Shown here piece after piece: positions 9,716 through 21,160 of a stretch of 64,000 nucleotides of DNA. Source of the stretch: Simmondsia chinensis (lineage: Eukaryota; Streptophyta; Magnoliopsida; Caryophyllales; Simmondsiaceae); NCBI GenBank assembly GCA_018398585.1, contig JAGTTD010000015.1:8685001-8749000 (forward strand), given 5' to 3'. Every line of letters begins with the position of its first letter. Within the stretch, counting starts at the first letter, position 1. The notes beneath the pieces were generated by a model that had not been told where the DNA came from, did no database searches, and was given only the letters and a program-made list of their open reading frames with translations. A program made the position numbers and the translations under genes.

Positions 9716-12700
9716 ATGATAGGATGCTGGAATGTTAGGGGATTTAATAACCCCAATACCATCAGTGCTATGCGTCGCTGGATCTCTTCCAGTTGATTGA
9801 GTCTAGTTGGCTTGGTGGAGACCAAGACCAATCCTGCTTTTGTTGAGTCTGCTGTTACCCGTTGTGCTGAGGGGTGGTAGTTTCTGATCAGTGGGGTGCG
9901 ACCTCGTGGGTGTCGCATCATTGTTTTATGGGATCCGACTTTCTACCATGTAGTGAGATCAGTATCTCACCTGCCGAGTTTTTGATATCCGAGGTGATGT
10001 GGACTTCACTGCTACATTTGTCTACGGCTTTAATGAGCCGAGGCAGCATCGGGAGCTATGGAGGTATATTCGAGGAGCCAACGTTGGTCTTCAGGGGGAG
10101 CCTTGGATTCTCTTCGGGGACTTTAACGTTATCCTCATTCCGAGTGACAGGAGAGGTGGTCAGGACTCTTGGCCTGCCCACATGGATGACTTTAGGGACT
10201 GTGTTCATGATTATGAGCTCACAGTTCTTCCATTCTATGGGCTACGTTACACGTGGTCCAATGGGTTAGTTGGGGACGCTCTCATTATGAAGCGTCTCAA
10301 CTGGTGCTTGGTGAGCGAGGGCTGGCTTGGCACTTATTCTTCCTCATCTGCTGAGTTCCTCCCACGGGAGTTATGTTTAGACCATTGTCCCTTTGTAGTT
10401 AGAGGCCTTGGAGAACGCCGCACATCGCGGCTCCCTTTCAAGTTCTTTAACTTTGGGCAGACCATGACGAGTTTCTACCCACTGTGAGGAGGGTTTGGGA
10501 GACTAGCATTGAGGGCACACCTATGTTTCAGCTCACTTAGAAGCTGAAAAGGCTGAAGGGTGAGCTGAAGATCCTCAATGCTAGACATTATAGCCACATA
10601 TCGGCTCGGGTTCTGGCGGCGAGGGATGCCTGGACGGAGGCTCAACGGGCTTTAGATGATAGGCTCGAGAGTTTGTTACTTCGTGAGGATAAGCGTCGTT
10701 TGTCTCGGGAGTACTCGCGGTTGTGAGGGGATGAGGAGGCTTTCTATGGTCAGAAGTCTCGCATCCAGTGGCTCTTTTTGGGAGATCAGGGCACCCAGTT
10801 TTTCCACAAGTCTGTCACGCATAGGGAGGCTAGGAGCCGGATCTCTTCTATCATTCGTGCTGATGGCAGGAGGACGTATGATGACAGTGAGATTTCTGAG
10901 GCAGGAGTCTCCTACTTTCGAGACTTATTGACAGAGCCGAGTGGGCCGCTTCGTGAGGATATTTCTGAGCTTTTTCAAACCCATCTTTCTAAGGATCAGG
11001 CTCATCTACTATCTGTTCCGGTTACTGATGTTGAGGTGAGAGATGCACTGTTCTCCACTGGTGATGATAGGGCGCCTGGCCCTGATGGTTATACCTCCCT
11101 CTTTTTTTAAGAGGGCTTGGGACGTGGTGGGGCGTGATGTTGTTCGGGCTATTCGGTCTTTCTTTCAGTCAGGGCACATGCTTAGCTACCTGAACTCCAC
11201 TCGTATCAGCTTGATCCCGAAGGTGGAGAATCCCTCCACTTTCGCCAACTTTCGCCCGATCTCCTGTTGTAATGTGATCTATAAGTCCATCACTAAGATC
11301 ATTGCAAACAGACTGGAGGGGGTTCTTCCTTACCTCATTGATGGCTCGTAATCTGCTTTCGTTCCTGGGCGGAGGATATCTGATTGTATTATGTTGGCTC
11401 AGGAGCTTCTGCGCGACTATCACCTTCAGACGTCTTCGCCTCGATGCGCTCTAAAGGTTGATCTTCGCAAGACTTTTGACACGGTGCGCTCGAAGTTCAT
11501 TCTCACCGCTATGCGCTGTATGGGTATACCTGAGGTTATGCTTTGATGGGTGCGGAAGTGTCTTTCCCCAGCCAGATTTTCAGTCGCCATTAACGGCAAG
11601 CTTCTTGGCTTTTCGGCACGAGCAGGGGCATCAGGCAGGGGGATCCTCTCTCGCCCTACCTCTTTGTTATTGCCATGGAGGGCTCACGGGGTTTGCTTCA
11701 CTATGCATCTTCTGATTCGAGGTTTCGCTTTCATCCCTATTGCCGGAGTTCCAGCCTTACTCACTTATGCTTTGCTGATGACCTTATGATTTTTAGTGAG
11801 GCTGATGAGGGCAGTTTGTCAGTTATTCGTGAGACTTTATATCGTTTTGCTGCACTGTCGGGGTTGTTCTCGAATGCAGCAAAGAGCACCGTCTTCATTA
11901 CTGGGGTGACCCTGAGCTTCAACAGACACTCCTTGATGTTTTGGGTTTCCGGTTGGGTCAGTGCCCGGTCAGGTATTTGGGGGTGCCGCTCATCATGACG
12001 AGGCTTCAGTTCATCGATTGTAAGCCTCTTTTAGATCGCATCCTTGCTCGCATCCAGCTTTGGACATCTTGTGCTTTATCTTATGTCGGATGCTTGCAAC
12101 TTATCAGATCGGTCCTGTTCTCTATTCAGGTCTTCTGGTCGTCTGTCTTCATTCTCCGAAGCTGATGATCAAGAAGATTGAGTCGACTCTTGCAGCCTTT
12201 CTCTGGAAGGGCGCTTCTCTGGGCTTGGGTGGGGCCATGGTCTCCTAGGAGCCTCTTTGTTACCCTCGCAGGTAGGGCGGTCTCGGGGTTCGGCGTCTGC
12301 ATGAGTGGAACCAGGCTTCTCTCATGAAGCATATTTGGGTTCTACTCACCGATCGTGACTCTCTCTGGCCTCGGTGGGTTCATGCCAACCGACTCAAGGA
12401 GAAGTCCTTCTGGGATATTCACCTGAGAGGTTTGATTTCATGGTCTTGGAGGAGCATTCTTGGTGTTCGATCACTTTGTGCTGGGGCTTTTCGGCATATC
12501 ATTGGTGATGGCCGGGACACTGCTTTGTGGTCTGATTACTGGCTACCATGTGGACGTCTGGAGGGGCAGTTCACTTTCTGCCTCCTCCATTCCACTAGTC
12601 ATCGTTTGGGATCTCGAGTTTCAGATATTATAGAGGGTGATCAGTGGCGTTTCCCACGGGATATTGAGGAGCTGTTTCCCATCTGGGATTCTGTTGACTT

Positions 12701-13325
12701 CAGGCCCCGACCAGGGGTAGCTGGCAGTGTATGATTGATGAGGGACCCATCGGGGGTTTTCACCACTAGATCGGCATGGGAGACGATTCGCAGTCGGAGG
12801 GAGGAGGACTCCATCCATCATCTCCTTTGGTTTCAGCTTCACATCCCGAGGCACTCCTTCATTTTATGGCTTGTCTCCTGTGAGAGTCTATAGACATTTG
12901 ACAGACTGCTGAGACATCGAGTGCAGGATGTTCAGGCTACTTGCATGTTGTGTGGGTCAGATGCTGAGTCGCATGACCATCTCTTCTTCCCCTTCAGCTA
13001 CTCTGCTACAGTTCGGTCCAGAGTGTCCTCTCGCACCTCTTTTGCCTGGCCCACGCTTCCATGGCGTGAGCTGGTTCAGTGGGCTGCTACCAGGCTTCGT
13101 GGCCGCAAGGTGGATCAGATTCTTGCCCGCCTTTGTTTATCCACTACGGTTTGTATCCTCTGGTATGAGCGTAACCTGAGGATTCATCGGTCCCAGTCCA
13201 GGCCTTCTTCAGTCATCACTGAGGAGATCACAGGATTGGTCCGCAGTCGTCTGATTGTTGCCCCTACACTTCGCGGTGCTCATCGCCACTCGCAGCTTTT
13301 GCAGGAGTGGGGGATTGAGCATTAG
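9716..13325 (+). pseudogene. LINE ORF2 (endonuclease-reverse transcriptase)
   Basis: The domains lie in canonical order. The APE-type endonuclease starts at the ATG at 9716 with WNVRGFNNP and has WILFGDFNVI near 10105. The reverse transcriptase has APGPDGYTSLFF, LIPKVENPSTFANFRPIS and the catalytic FADD (11771-11782). YLGVPL follows near 11975, and the C-terminal zf-RVT region (12750-13100) includes CMLCGSDAESHDHLFF. The product would nick target DNA and copy the element RNA from the 3' end. Stops (for example near 9830, 11349 and 12247) and several frameshifts break the frame, so it cannot make active protein. Confidence 0.9.
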
Positions 13326-13468
13326 CTTGTTTGCCTTCATTTACTTTGATTATATATTGCTTTGATTCTTTGATGTAAGCCTTCTGGCCTTGGCTTGGGG
13401 TATGCCCCTTGTAGACTTGTACATATATTTTAATTATATATAGTATTTATCACTGATTTACCAAAAAA

Positions 13469-13660
13469 AGTAACACTAGAATGGGTGACCTCCTATGAAG
13501 TCCTTGTGTTGCATCCTTCAGGTTGGAGGTACTCGGAAATAGTCTCTCTCAGGGTAGCATCCTGAAGGGGGATGGTTGCGTACATCCATCCCCTCCCAGA
13601 CCCTGCTTAAGCAGAAGCCCTTGGGGCACTGGGAATGTTGCATTTTTTTTTTTTTTTTTT
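13469..13660 (+). mobile_element. 5S-headed SINE, right fragment (split by LINE)
   Basis: AGAATGGGTGACCTCCTATG and AAGTCCTTGTGTTGCATCC continue the 5S-like head, including the conserved GGATGGGTGACC-type box C region. They run into AGTCTCTCTCAGGG ... GGTTGCGTACATCC ... CAGACCCTGCTTAAGCAG ... CCTTGGGGCACTGGG and an 18-base poly-T tail (13643-13660). With 7620-7679 it rebuilds one SINE of roughly 240 bp. Confidence 0.82.
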
Positions 13661-13915
13661 ATAGAGTCCCTTTGCTATTTAAATTATGTGAATTTAGTCC
13701 ATTTATCAAATTCAAGTTAAATTAATGATGCAAATTTTTACTGCACAATTATGCTAGATGCAAGTAATTCAGTACAAATTCACCCATTGACACAATCTAA
13801 CCCAATCCATAACCGAATCATTAAAATTTTATCAATAAATTAACATAAATTTTACTCTAGGGACTAAATTAACACAATGAGCAAATCACAGGGACTTTTG
13901 GCATAAATAACCCTA

Positions 13916-14433
13916 AGTATAATAATAGTAGTAGCAGTAGTAATAACAATAATATTGATAATATTAATAAAAGTAAATAGTAATAATAACGACAGAAACA
14001 ATAACAACAACAACAACAACAACAACAATAATAATAATAATAATTTTCATCTCATTATCATTCCACATTTTCATATTTAGGCTCCCCTAGGTATGAAAAC
14101 GTGGGATTGAAAATGTATTTCACTTCTACTCCTGCCCATTCCCCATTCTCACTCCCCTGTACCAAACAGCCAAAAACAAGGAATGAATAATTCATTCCCA
14201 CTCCCATCCCTCCATACCCTCATACCATACAGTCCCTTCTCTTCACTCCCATAAGTTCATTCCCAACTGTTAGAAATATGCTTTAAAACTTAGATTTGAG
14301 TGTCCAAATTGTCAATTAAGCATTACCGATGAGGTGGTGATAGTAGAGATGATGTCTCCACTGGGTGAATGATGATTGTGGTGGTTATGATGGCCAAAGT
14401 GAACTAAAAGCGTCGCTGTTTAAGACGATTAGT

Positions 14434-14473
<40 letters not shown>

Positions 14474-15423
14474 CATGTGTGCAAATGTGAGGGTCCAGCA
14501 TTAAGCTTCTAGAGGCTAGGATTTTATAATACGTTGTGTGAGCAATATACTTTTTTGGTATGTGGGTACGAGCGGGTCGGAGTACGGATCGGCAAATCGT
14601 GCTTATTGTTTGGCTATTTGGTATAGGAAAGTGTAAAAGGGATGTGAATGAGAATGAAATTCATACTCAAGGGCTAGGTTTGACAATTTATTTCACTAGT
14701 AGGGCTGTATGTTTTGCTCCTAAAATTTTTAGAAGGGTAAATCAAGACCATAAGGTAATATAAGAAATATAAAGATAGTAGCCAAATTTATTATTCTCAT
14801 TGATATCTAATAGAGCAGTCATTTGGTCATGAATGGGAATATATAAATCCTTAAACAAGTATGTTTAACTTTGTTGAGAATAATCATCAATCGAACACAA
14901 ACAAAAGCGTAAATCAAGAAAAAAACACTGAAACAATAGCACTAATATTTACGTGGAAACTCTCTCTCAAGTAGAGGGAAACCCATGGGCCCCAATAGGT
15001 GCTTTAATCCACTATGAAATTCAAGAATGAAAATATCTAATTATTAACCACCAAACCCCATATACAATCATCAACCATATCAAACTATAGCTACTGCACA
15101 GCGAGACACCAACCCTCTTCAATGTAGCATCTGCATGTTGAACCACCAACCGTCTCACAATATAACTACAACACGGCGAGTCACTAACCCTCTTAAAGTG
15201 CAGTTTCTGTATGGCGAGCCACCAACCCTTTCACAACGTAGCCTTGGAAAAAGGAAGCTACAAACTCTAATCAATGCCTCTTAATTAAATTATTCCTCCA
15301 CATCAATCTCTCTTCCCTACCTGGTGTCCTCCTAGGCACCCCTTTACAAATCTCTGAAGCCCTCACATTTTTCCTCTCCTTTTTTACCATATCTCAAACA
15401 CCAACAATCAATCCTTATTTATA
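13916..15423. other. Simple repeats and a short tandem array, no gene seen
   Basis: 13916-14046 is a compound microsatellite of TAA, AAC and AAT units. A GA dinucleotide run spans 14438-14471. 15091-15243 holds four diverged copies of a ~38-bp unit built around GCGAG(A/T/C)CACCAACCCTC. The open frame at 14560-14763 has no recognisable motif. The remainder, including a region of repeated CATTCCCACTCCC-like words (14100-14270), is unassigned. Confidence 0.5.
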
Positions 15424-15832
15424 ATTATTTTTTTTTTTTTTTTTTGCCAAAGGCCAAGTGCTAATTCCATTAATATCTCAAAAAGCCAAATTTATATCAA
15501 CACAAACAAACTTCTCCCAAAAAAAAAAAAATAAAATCCGGAAACAAAAAACCAAAACTTTCTCAAAACTATGTATAAAAATGAAAAAAGGAAACCTATA
15601 TCATCCAAACTAACAGAGGGCACCACCCATATCCAATCTAAGGAAATTGATTCTCAGCCACACTGCAATTTGAATTTCTTTGATTATTTGCTCCATTGTT
15701 TTCACCAGTCCTTTATGTGTTCTCCCACTCCCTTCCTTCCATATGAAATATATGCTCGTGCTAATGTACAATCTTTGAGTTCTTCTCATTCCCTATCTAT
15801 TATGCACTTTCACTCTAAACTATTTCATAACC

Positions 15833-16415
15833 TGTTAAGGTTTCAAAGATTGCTCTTGAACCTTAACCTTAGTTGGGATAGTGAGAATATGGGATGAGAA
15901 GAGAATTTAGAGTTTAGATGAGATCAGAAGGGAAAGGAGATGAGAAGTAGAGAGAGATATCAAAGATGTCAATTTCATTCATCAAAGTTGTTATGGATTA
16001 CAAGCTAGAGCCAACTACTTATACTACTTCCCCTTAGGATGGCTCAAGGCTAAAAATATCTAGAGATACAATGCATGTGGACCCATGGCCTAACCGTCTT
16101 AACCGCCAACTAACTAACTAGCCGCCACCCTTGAATTACTCATCTAACAACCTTGACCACCACAGCCTAACATGCTCTAGACTTCACTTATTACATGACT
16201 CAACCAAAGCTTAAGCTACTAATTACATCAAGACTTATTCTAGTTACAATAACAACAAGCTAATACACTTTCCTACACCAAACTATCATCATAAAGCTGC
16301 AGGATAGCCACCACAGCAGGATTCAGCCGATAACAGCAGCAGCATAGCAGCACCCAGCAGTAAGACAGCAACTTGGATACTAATAGCCTATGCTTTGGAT
16401 TCTCTGGTCATAACA
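15833..16415 (-). repeat. 3' LTR (minus-strand element)
   Basis: On the plus strand it starts TGTTAAGG and ends GGTCATAACA. It is collinear with 20578-21160 and of equal length. Most differences are transitions such as A/G, as expected for methylated, ageing copies. Confidence 0.9.
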
Positions 16416-16550
16416 TTCCCTTCCCCTTGAAAACATTCTTGTCCTCAAGAATAGAAGAGAGTTGTAACAGTAAAGATCAACTTCTTGCTGATGTTCTGCA
16501 GCTGGAAAGACACCTTGAAGCAACTCAATCTGCAATTGCAGCAGAGCACA

Positions 16551-19540
16551 TTATATGATGCTTGTTTTGACACAATGTTTGTGTTTGAATATATAATACT
16601 CTTTTGGAGGTTTGCACTGATTAAACCAAACATCAACAACACACCCACAACACCTCATGATGCAGTTAACATAGCTCAAAATGATATCTTCCTGCTGAGA
16701 ATCACAAAACGTATCAATGCTTCTGAATTTCTGCTTGTAGAATGCTGCACAACAGATTTTGTATGTTATTAACCCCTTAAAACTGTATATGAAGTCCTTT
16801 AACATCTCTAGAGGTCTTCCAAACTCAAACCAAGAGAACAAAGGATCAAAATCTCCTTGAAGAAATTTCCAATTGTAGCTCAAATAGCTCCATCTCTCGT
16901 TCATGGTAATAAAACACATTGAAATTTCATAAGAATGCAGCTGCAAATCTTTCATCTTGGATCTTATCCAAAATTTGTATTGCTTACACATCCACTTAGT
17001 AAACCACCTTAGATCATGCTCAACAAACTCTTGATTTCTTTCCAATTCCACATGATATGCTGCAGAGCTCAATATTGCAGTAGTGCTAAACCAGTGCATC
17101 ACATAATGACAGATTTTAGGTGGATTTCTGTCCATAGGTAAGCTTCTCGATGGGAACAAGTTATTACATCTTCTCAAAGTCTTAATACCACCAACCACAC
17201 TCAATCTGAACAACTCATTTATTGCTGACAGTGAAGGAATTGTAATTCTCCAATGAATTTCAGCAGGCTTCTAATACTTCAATGTCTTGAATCTTGTTTG
17301 TGAACTTGTAAGATCTGAAAGTCTCAACCTTTTCTTCCCAAACTCTTGCATAGACCACACAAACTAAGAGTTCATAAGCCATTGTTGAATGCCACGGACA
17401 CAATGTCATAACTTGAACTCCTAAAACATTCCAATCGACATTGTTAATGCTGTAGCTCACACTTTCCAATCTGTACAGCCAATTTCTTTGGACCCAAAGC
17501 TCTTCCAGCCACCCAATTTGCCTCAATTGATCAAGTTTTGCTTTCTTGTCAACAAGCTTAAGAATGTACATCAAATCAGGACACATATGACAATTTAGAG
17601 TTATTGAGATTAAATTCAAAACCAGAGGAGATCTGTCCCGCTCGTTAATGATGAATTGTAAAATACTCTTAGCTAGAATTGATCTTGTTTCCTTGTTGTA
17701 CTCCTTCATCCAAACATTCAAGAAATACTGAAGCTTGTGTCTCTGATTCTTCCATAAAAAAACTCCCACAACAGATCACAGATGAGCCATAATTCTGTAA
17801 TATGCTCCAATACTGCAGCAGGTCTGAATTTCCAGCCAAAGGCTTTTGCATTCCAAAATCAACCCAATCACCAAGCCTCATAACTTCAAGAGGACTCACA
17901 TTTGGTTGCACTAATAGAGCTTGTTCTCTGCACATAGCTCGATAATTGCACAGACTGAATTTGAAGCTCAATACACTTGCCTCATTACGGTCCATCATTG
18001 TCATTCCAACCCAATTGCCATAACCAGATTCCTTCAAGGCATCAGGGGGTCTTCCAATATCATACATAACCCCAAGACCTTCAATACTACTGGATCTTAG
18101 CCGAACAAACCCAATTTCCAGATCAGTACCCAATTTGTGAACTTCTAGCGTGTTAAGAATTCTTCCAGAGATTAAACTTGGCCCAAATTGAACTTGGGAA
18201 ATGACATTAGCTGCTTGCTTGAACCTTTCCTCCAATTCGGCCTCATGTTTCAGCTTGATAGAATCATGATCTACCTTCCCCGGATCAAAGGGACTGCCAA
18301 CATCAACTACATCAGTTAAAGCATCCATTGTACTAGTTTTGGTCTGAACCGATATCTGTTCCAGCACATTACTACATTTATACACCTCCAACAACTCAAT
18401 TGCTTGTGCAGACACAACACTTCGCCTTTGTTTAGCCTTGAAATGCACTCGTGTAGCTTGATTACTTCTTTTCAACAGAGAATCGACTCTTTTCAGCTTC
18501 ATATAGTCTTGAGAATCTTCTCCCGGATTAGGAGGCAACTCGTCATATGAATGTGTATTTGAACACACCATTTCTCCGCTCCGCGAACTTTGCAATGTAT
18601 CCATTACATTACTACCATCACAAATCAAATGCTGATTTCAAGTATCAAGATGCCTTGGAGAGGTGCTTAACACATTTTGTAGTGCTTTCATTGTTACTAC
18701 AGCAGTAACATCCACTTCCCCAATGAAAATCAGAGGTTCAGCTGTAACCGACCCTGGTATACTAGCAAATACATCGATAAAATCAGGATATTGAGTTAGT
18801 TCTTGTTGATCAACAAGCATCCTAACTTCTTCCAGTGGATCATCTTGATGTCCTATAGCTGAATTGGACTCAATTACAGCAACAACCGTTTGTCAATTGT
18901 TCTGTTCTTGCAAACTCAGAAGCTCCTTAGGATGATACACAACCTCACGCTTCAATTTCGGCTTTGTCAACTTCTTTTTACCCCAAAAATCTTTCATTGC
19001 TTCACTTAGATGGCTTCTCTTCGCTTTACTCTTTGCTTTCTTTATCATTCCCTTGACATGTGAATCATATTCTCATTATGGAAACAAATCTTGTTGTAGT
19101 TCATCATCTACAAAATACTCTAACTCTAGAAAAGAGTCTTCATGATGATCATCTTGATCAAACTCAGGTTCTTCTAACTTGGGTTCATCAATTTCGGCAT
19201 TATCGTGGTCAAATTCATCTTCAACAGCAAAAGATTCCACTTTCTATTTTTGCTCAACATTGATCTCTTGTTGTCTAACGCTATCCACTAGCTCCGGAAA
19301 CTCATTTGCCTCAAGAACACCAACACAACCTCGATTGCTATTTGCAAACTGACGATCCTTAATTTCCTGCCGCCCTTCATCCAATACATGTTTCATTATC
19401 TCATTGCTTTTCCGCCAATTCTCCTCGAGAAAAGATTGCTCTAATTTCTTCAACTGGTCACTCAACACAAATTGACAAGAGCTGTCATCAACCATACCAA
19501 CCATATTTGCAATATTAAGCAGCATTTCGAAAAGAACCAA
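16551..19540 (-). pseudogene. Decayed ~1000-codon ORF of unknown function inside LTR element
   Basis: I do not recognise this product. Minus-strand frames at 19540-19244, 18820-18638 and 18628-17669 lie in one register, separated by single stops near 19244, 19080, 18895 and 18638. The frame then shifts at 17769-17669 to 17769-17260, and again to 17213-16551. The N-terminus has a charged, probably coiled-coil stretch (DQLKKLEQSFLEENWRK). A Glu/Asp-rich segment follows, then a Lys-rich patch (MIKKAKSKAKRSHL and KKKLTKPKLKR) that could be a nuclear signal. The 319-residue middle frame (18628-17669) has repeated LEVHKLG/LEVYKCS-like helices. The C-terminus is Cys/Trp/Phe-rich. Gag-like function is a guess from position; no zinc knuckle is visible. 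Confidence 0.55.
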
Positions 19541-20577
19541 ACTCTGTTCGCAGAGGTATGAACCAACTCAGTTCACAAAGGAACAAATTCGATTCGAACC
19601 ACTTCACCAGATGTTTGCTTAAAGGAATTATACTACTTCGCTTGCACAAACAATCACAGGCTTGCAGCTCTTCAATTGTCACGGAGTACAAACCCTAATA
19701 CGCAAATTTCGCACACAGAGAATTCAAACAAACCCTAACTGCGATGCTTTCTTAAATAATTCAGACTAAGAATCTGAAATAGGTTCAATTCCTGTCTGTA
19801 GTGATGATTTAAACACATGATTCACCACAACCTTCAAGAATGAAGTCGGATTTCAACACTTTCGGTGCTCAGTTCAATGTCAGATTTTCGCCTAAGCAAA
19901 TCTCAACTTAATAACATATAATTCTTAAGAATCAACTGAATTCTCACCACTTCTATGCTTATTAACACGAATTATATCGCAAATCAGCAATAGTGCAGAC
20001 TCTGATCGAAAATGTAACTTGAAGTTCAGAGAACAGTTACCTTCACTCCTCAGTTGAATGTCAGAACCAGAAACTACTTTAATCAACTTGTTTTTCTGAT
20101 CTTTTGATTATGATTAAGTGTAATGTTGATCCAATAGCTCACTTAAGCTTCTTTTCCAATAGATCAAGTGATTATTTGATCAATTTCGATCATGCTTCAA
20201 CACTCAACTTCAGCAACTAATGCTTTGCTTCATAACTCAACTACAACAGCTAATGCTTGATCAACTCTACTGAACTCAATCTGAATCAGCTTTGATGTTG
20301 AATGTAATCAACAAATACTGATCAATTAAAATTTCTTCAATGTAACTCAATCAAGTTTATCCCAACCGAAAGCAACTCCCAGGCCTTGCTGATCAGTAAG
20401 GCAATGCACAAAGCTCTTCTTGATCAGAATTCAGAATTGAATTCTTGATCATATAAAACTGAACTAAATCAGTATCAAACTATTTTTGTTGATTAATTGC
20501 AACACAATCAATCAAATTTTGTAATTTTTCTGATTTAGAGCTTGATTCTGAAGCCAAATCAAGGCTTTGATACCAAT

Positions 20578-21160
20578 TGTTAAGGTTTCGGAGATTGCTC
20601 TTGAGCCTTAACTTTGGTTGGGATAGTGAGAGTATGAGATGAGAAGAGAATTTAGAGTTTAGATGAGATAAGAAGGGAAAGGAGATGAGAAGTGGAGAGA
20701 GATATCAAAGATTTCAATTTCATTCATCAAAGTTGTTATGGATTACAAGCTAGAGCCAACTACTTATACTACTTCCCCTTAGGATTGCTCAAGGATAAAA
20801 ATATCTAGAGATACAATGCATGTGGACCCATGGCCTAACCGACTTAACCGCTAACTAACTAACTAGCCGCCACCCTTGACTTACTCATCTAACGGCCTTG
20901 ACCACCACTGCCTAACAAGCTCTAGACTTCACTTATTACATGACTCAACCAAAGCTTAAGCTACTAATTACATCAAAACTTATTCTAGTTACAATAGCAA
21001 CAAGCTAATACACTTTCCTACACCAAACTATCATAATATAGCTGCAAGACAGCCACCACAGCAGGATTCAGCCGATAACAGCAGCAGCATAGCAGCACCC
21101 AGGAGTAAGACAACAACTTGGACACCAACAGCCTATGCTTTGAATTCTCGGGTCATAACA
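20578..21160 (-). repeat. 5' LTR (minus-strand element)
   Basis: This is the partner of 15833-16415. The minus-strand primer-binding site lies two bases inside it, which makes this copy the promoter-bearing LTR. TAACC at 21161-21165 completes the target duplication. Confidence 0.9.

Larger units (their letters stand above)
7680..13468 (+). mobile_element. L1-type LINE, near full length, inactivated
   Basis: This 5.8-kb non-LTR retrotransposon has a GC-rich 5' UTR (7680-8261), ORF1 (8262-9410), ORF2 (9716-13325), a 3' UTR and a short A7 tail. A 16-bp target duplication with two mismatches (7664-7679 and 13469-13484) shows the insertion hit a 5S-headed SINE. Its GC content is clearly higher than the neighbours'. 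Many stops and frameshifts in both ORFs show it is old. Confidence 0.92.
7543..13915. mobile_element. MITE-like terminal inverted-repeat element split by SINE and LINE insertions
   Basis: The left end (7543-7617: GGTTAATTTGCACCAAAG ... CAATTTAGTCCTTATAC) matches the reverse complement of the right end (13663-13915: GGGTTATTTATGCC ... GTTAATTTAGTCCCTAGAG). Removing the SINE and LINE leaves an element of about 330 bp with long imperfect inverted repeats. It has no coding capacity of its own. The flanks are AT-rich microsatellite DNA, so the exact target duplication is unclear. Confidence 0.5.
15833..21160 (-). mobile_element. 5.3-kb LTR retrotransposon without gag-pol, unknown ORF (LARD-like)
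   Basis: Two 583-bp LTRs (15833-16415 and 20578-21160) and a 5-bp duplication TAACC (15828-15832, 21161-21165) define the element exactly. The primer-binding site, read on the minus strand at 20575-20563, is TGGTATCAAAGCC, one base off the tRNA-Met site. The polypurine tract TCAAGGGGAAGGGAA (minus strand, 16430-16416) abuts the other LTR. The sense strand is therefore minus. The interior shows none of protease, integrase, reverse transcriptase or RNase H, but holds a long decayed ORF. It sits inside the LINE at 15424-26095, between the zf-RVT region and the LINE tail, so it is younger than that LINE. Confidence 0.92.

Noticed and set aside
13916..14046. CRISPR-like repeat array
   Set aside because: It is a trinucleotide microsatellite without spacers, and the genome is a plant nuclear one.
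16551..18628. Independent host gene on the minus strand
   Set aside because: It lies wholly between two LTRs with a shared target duplication, so it belongs to the retroelement.
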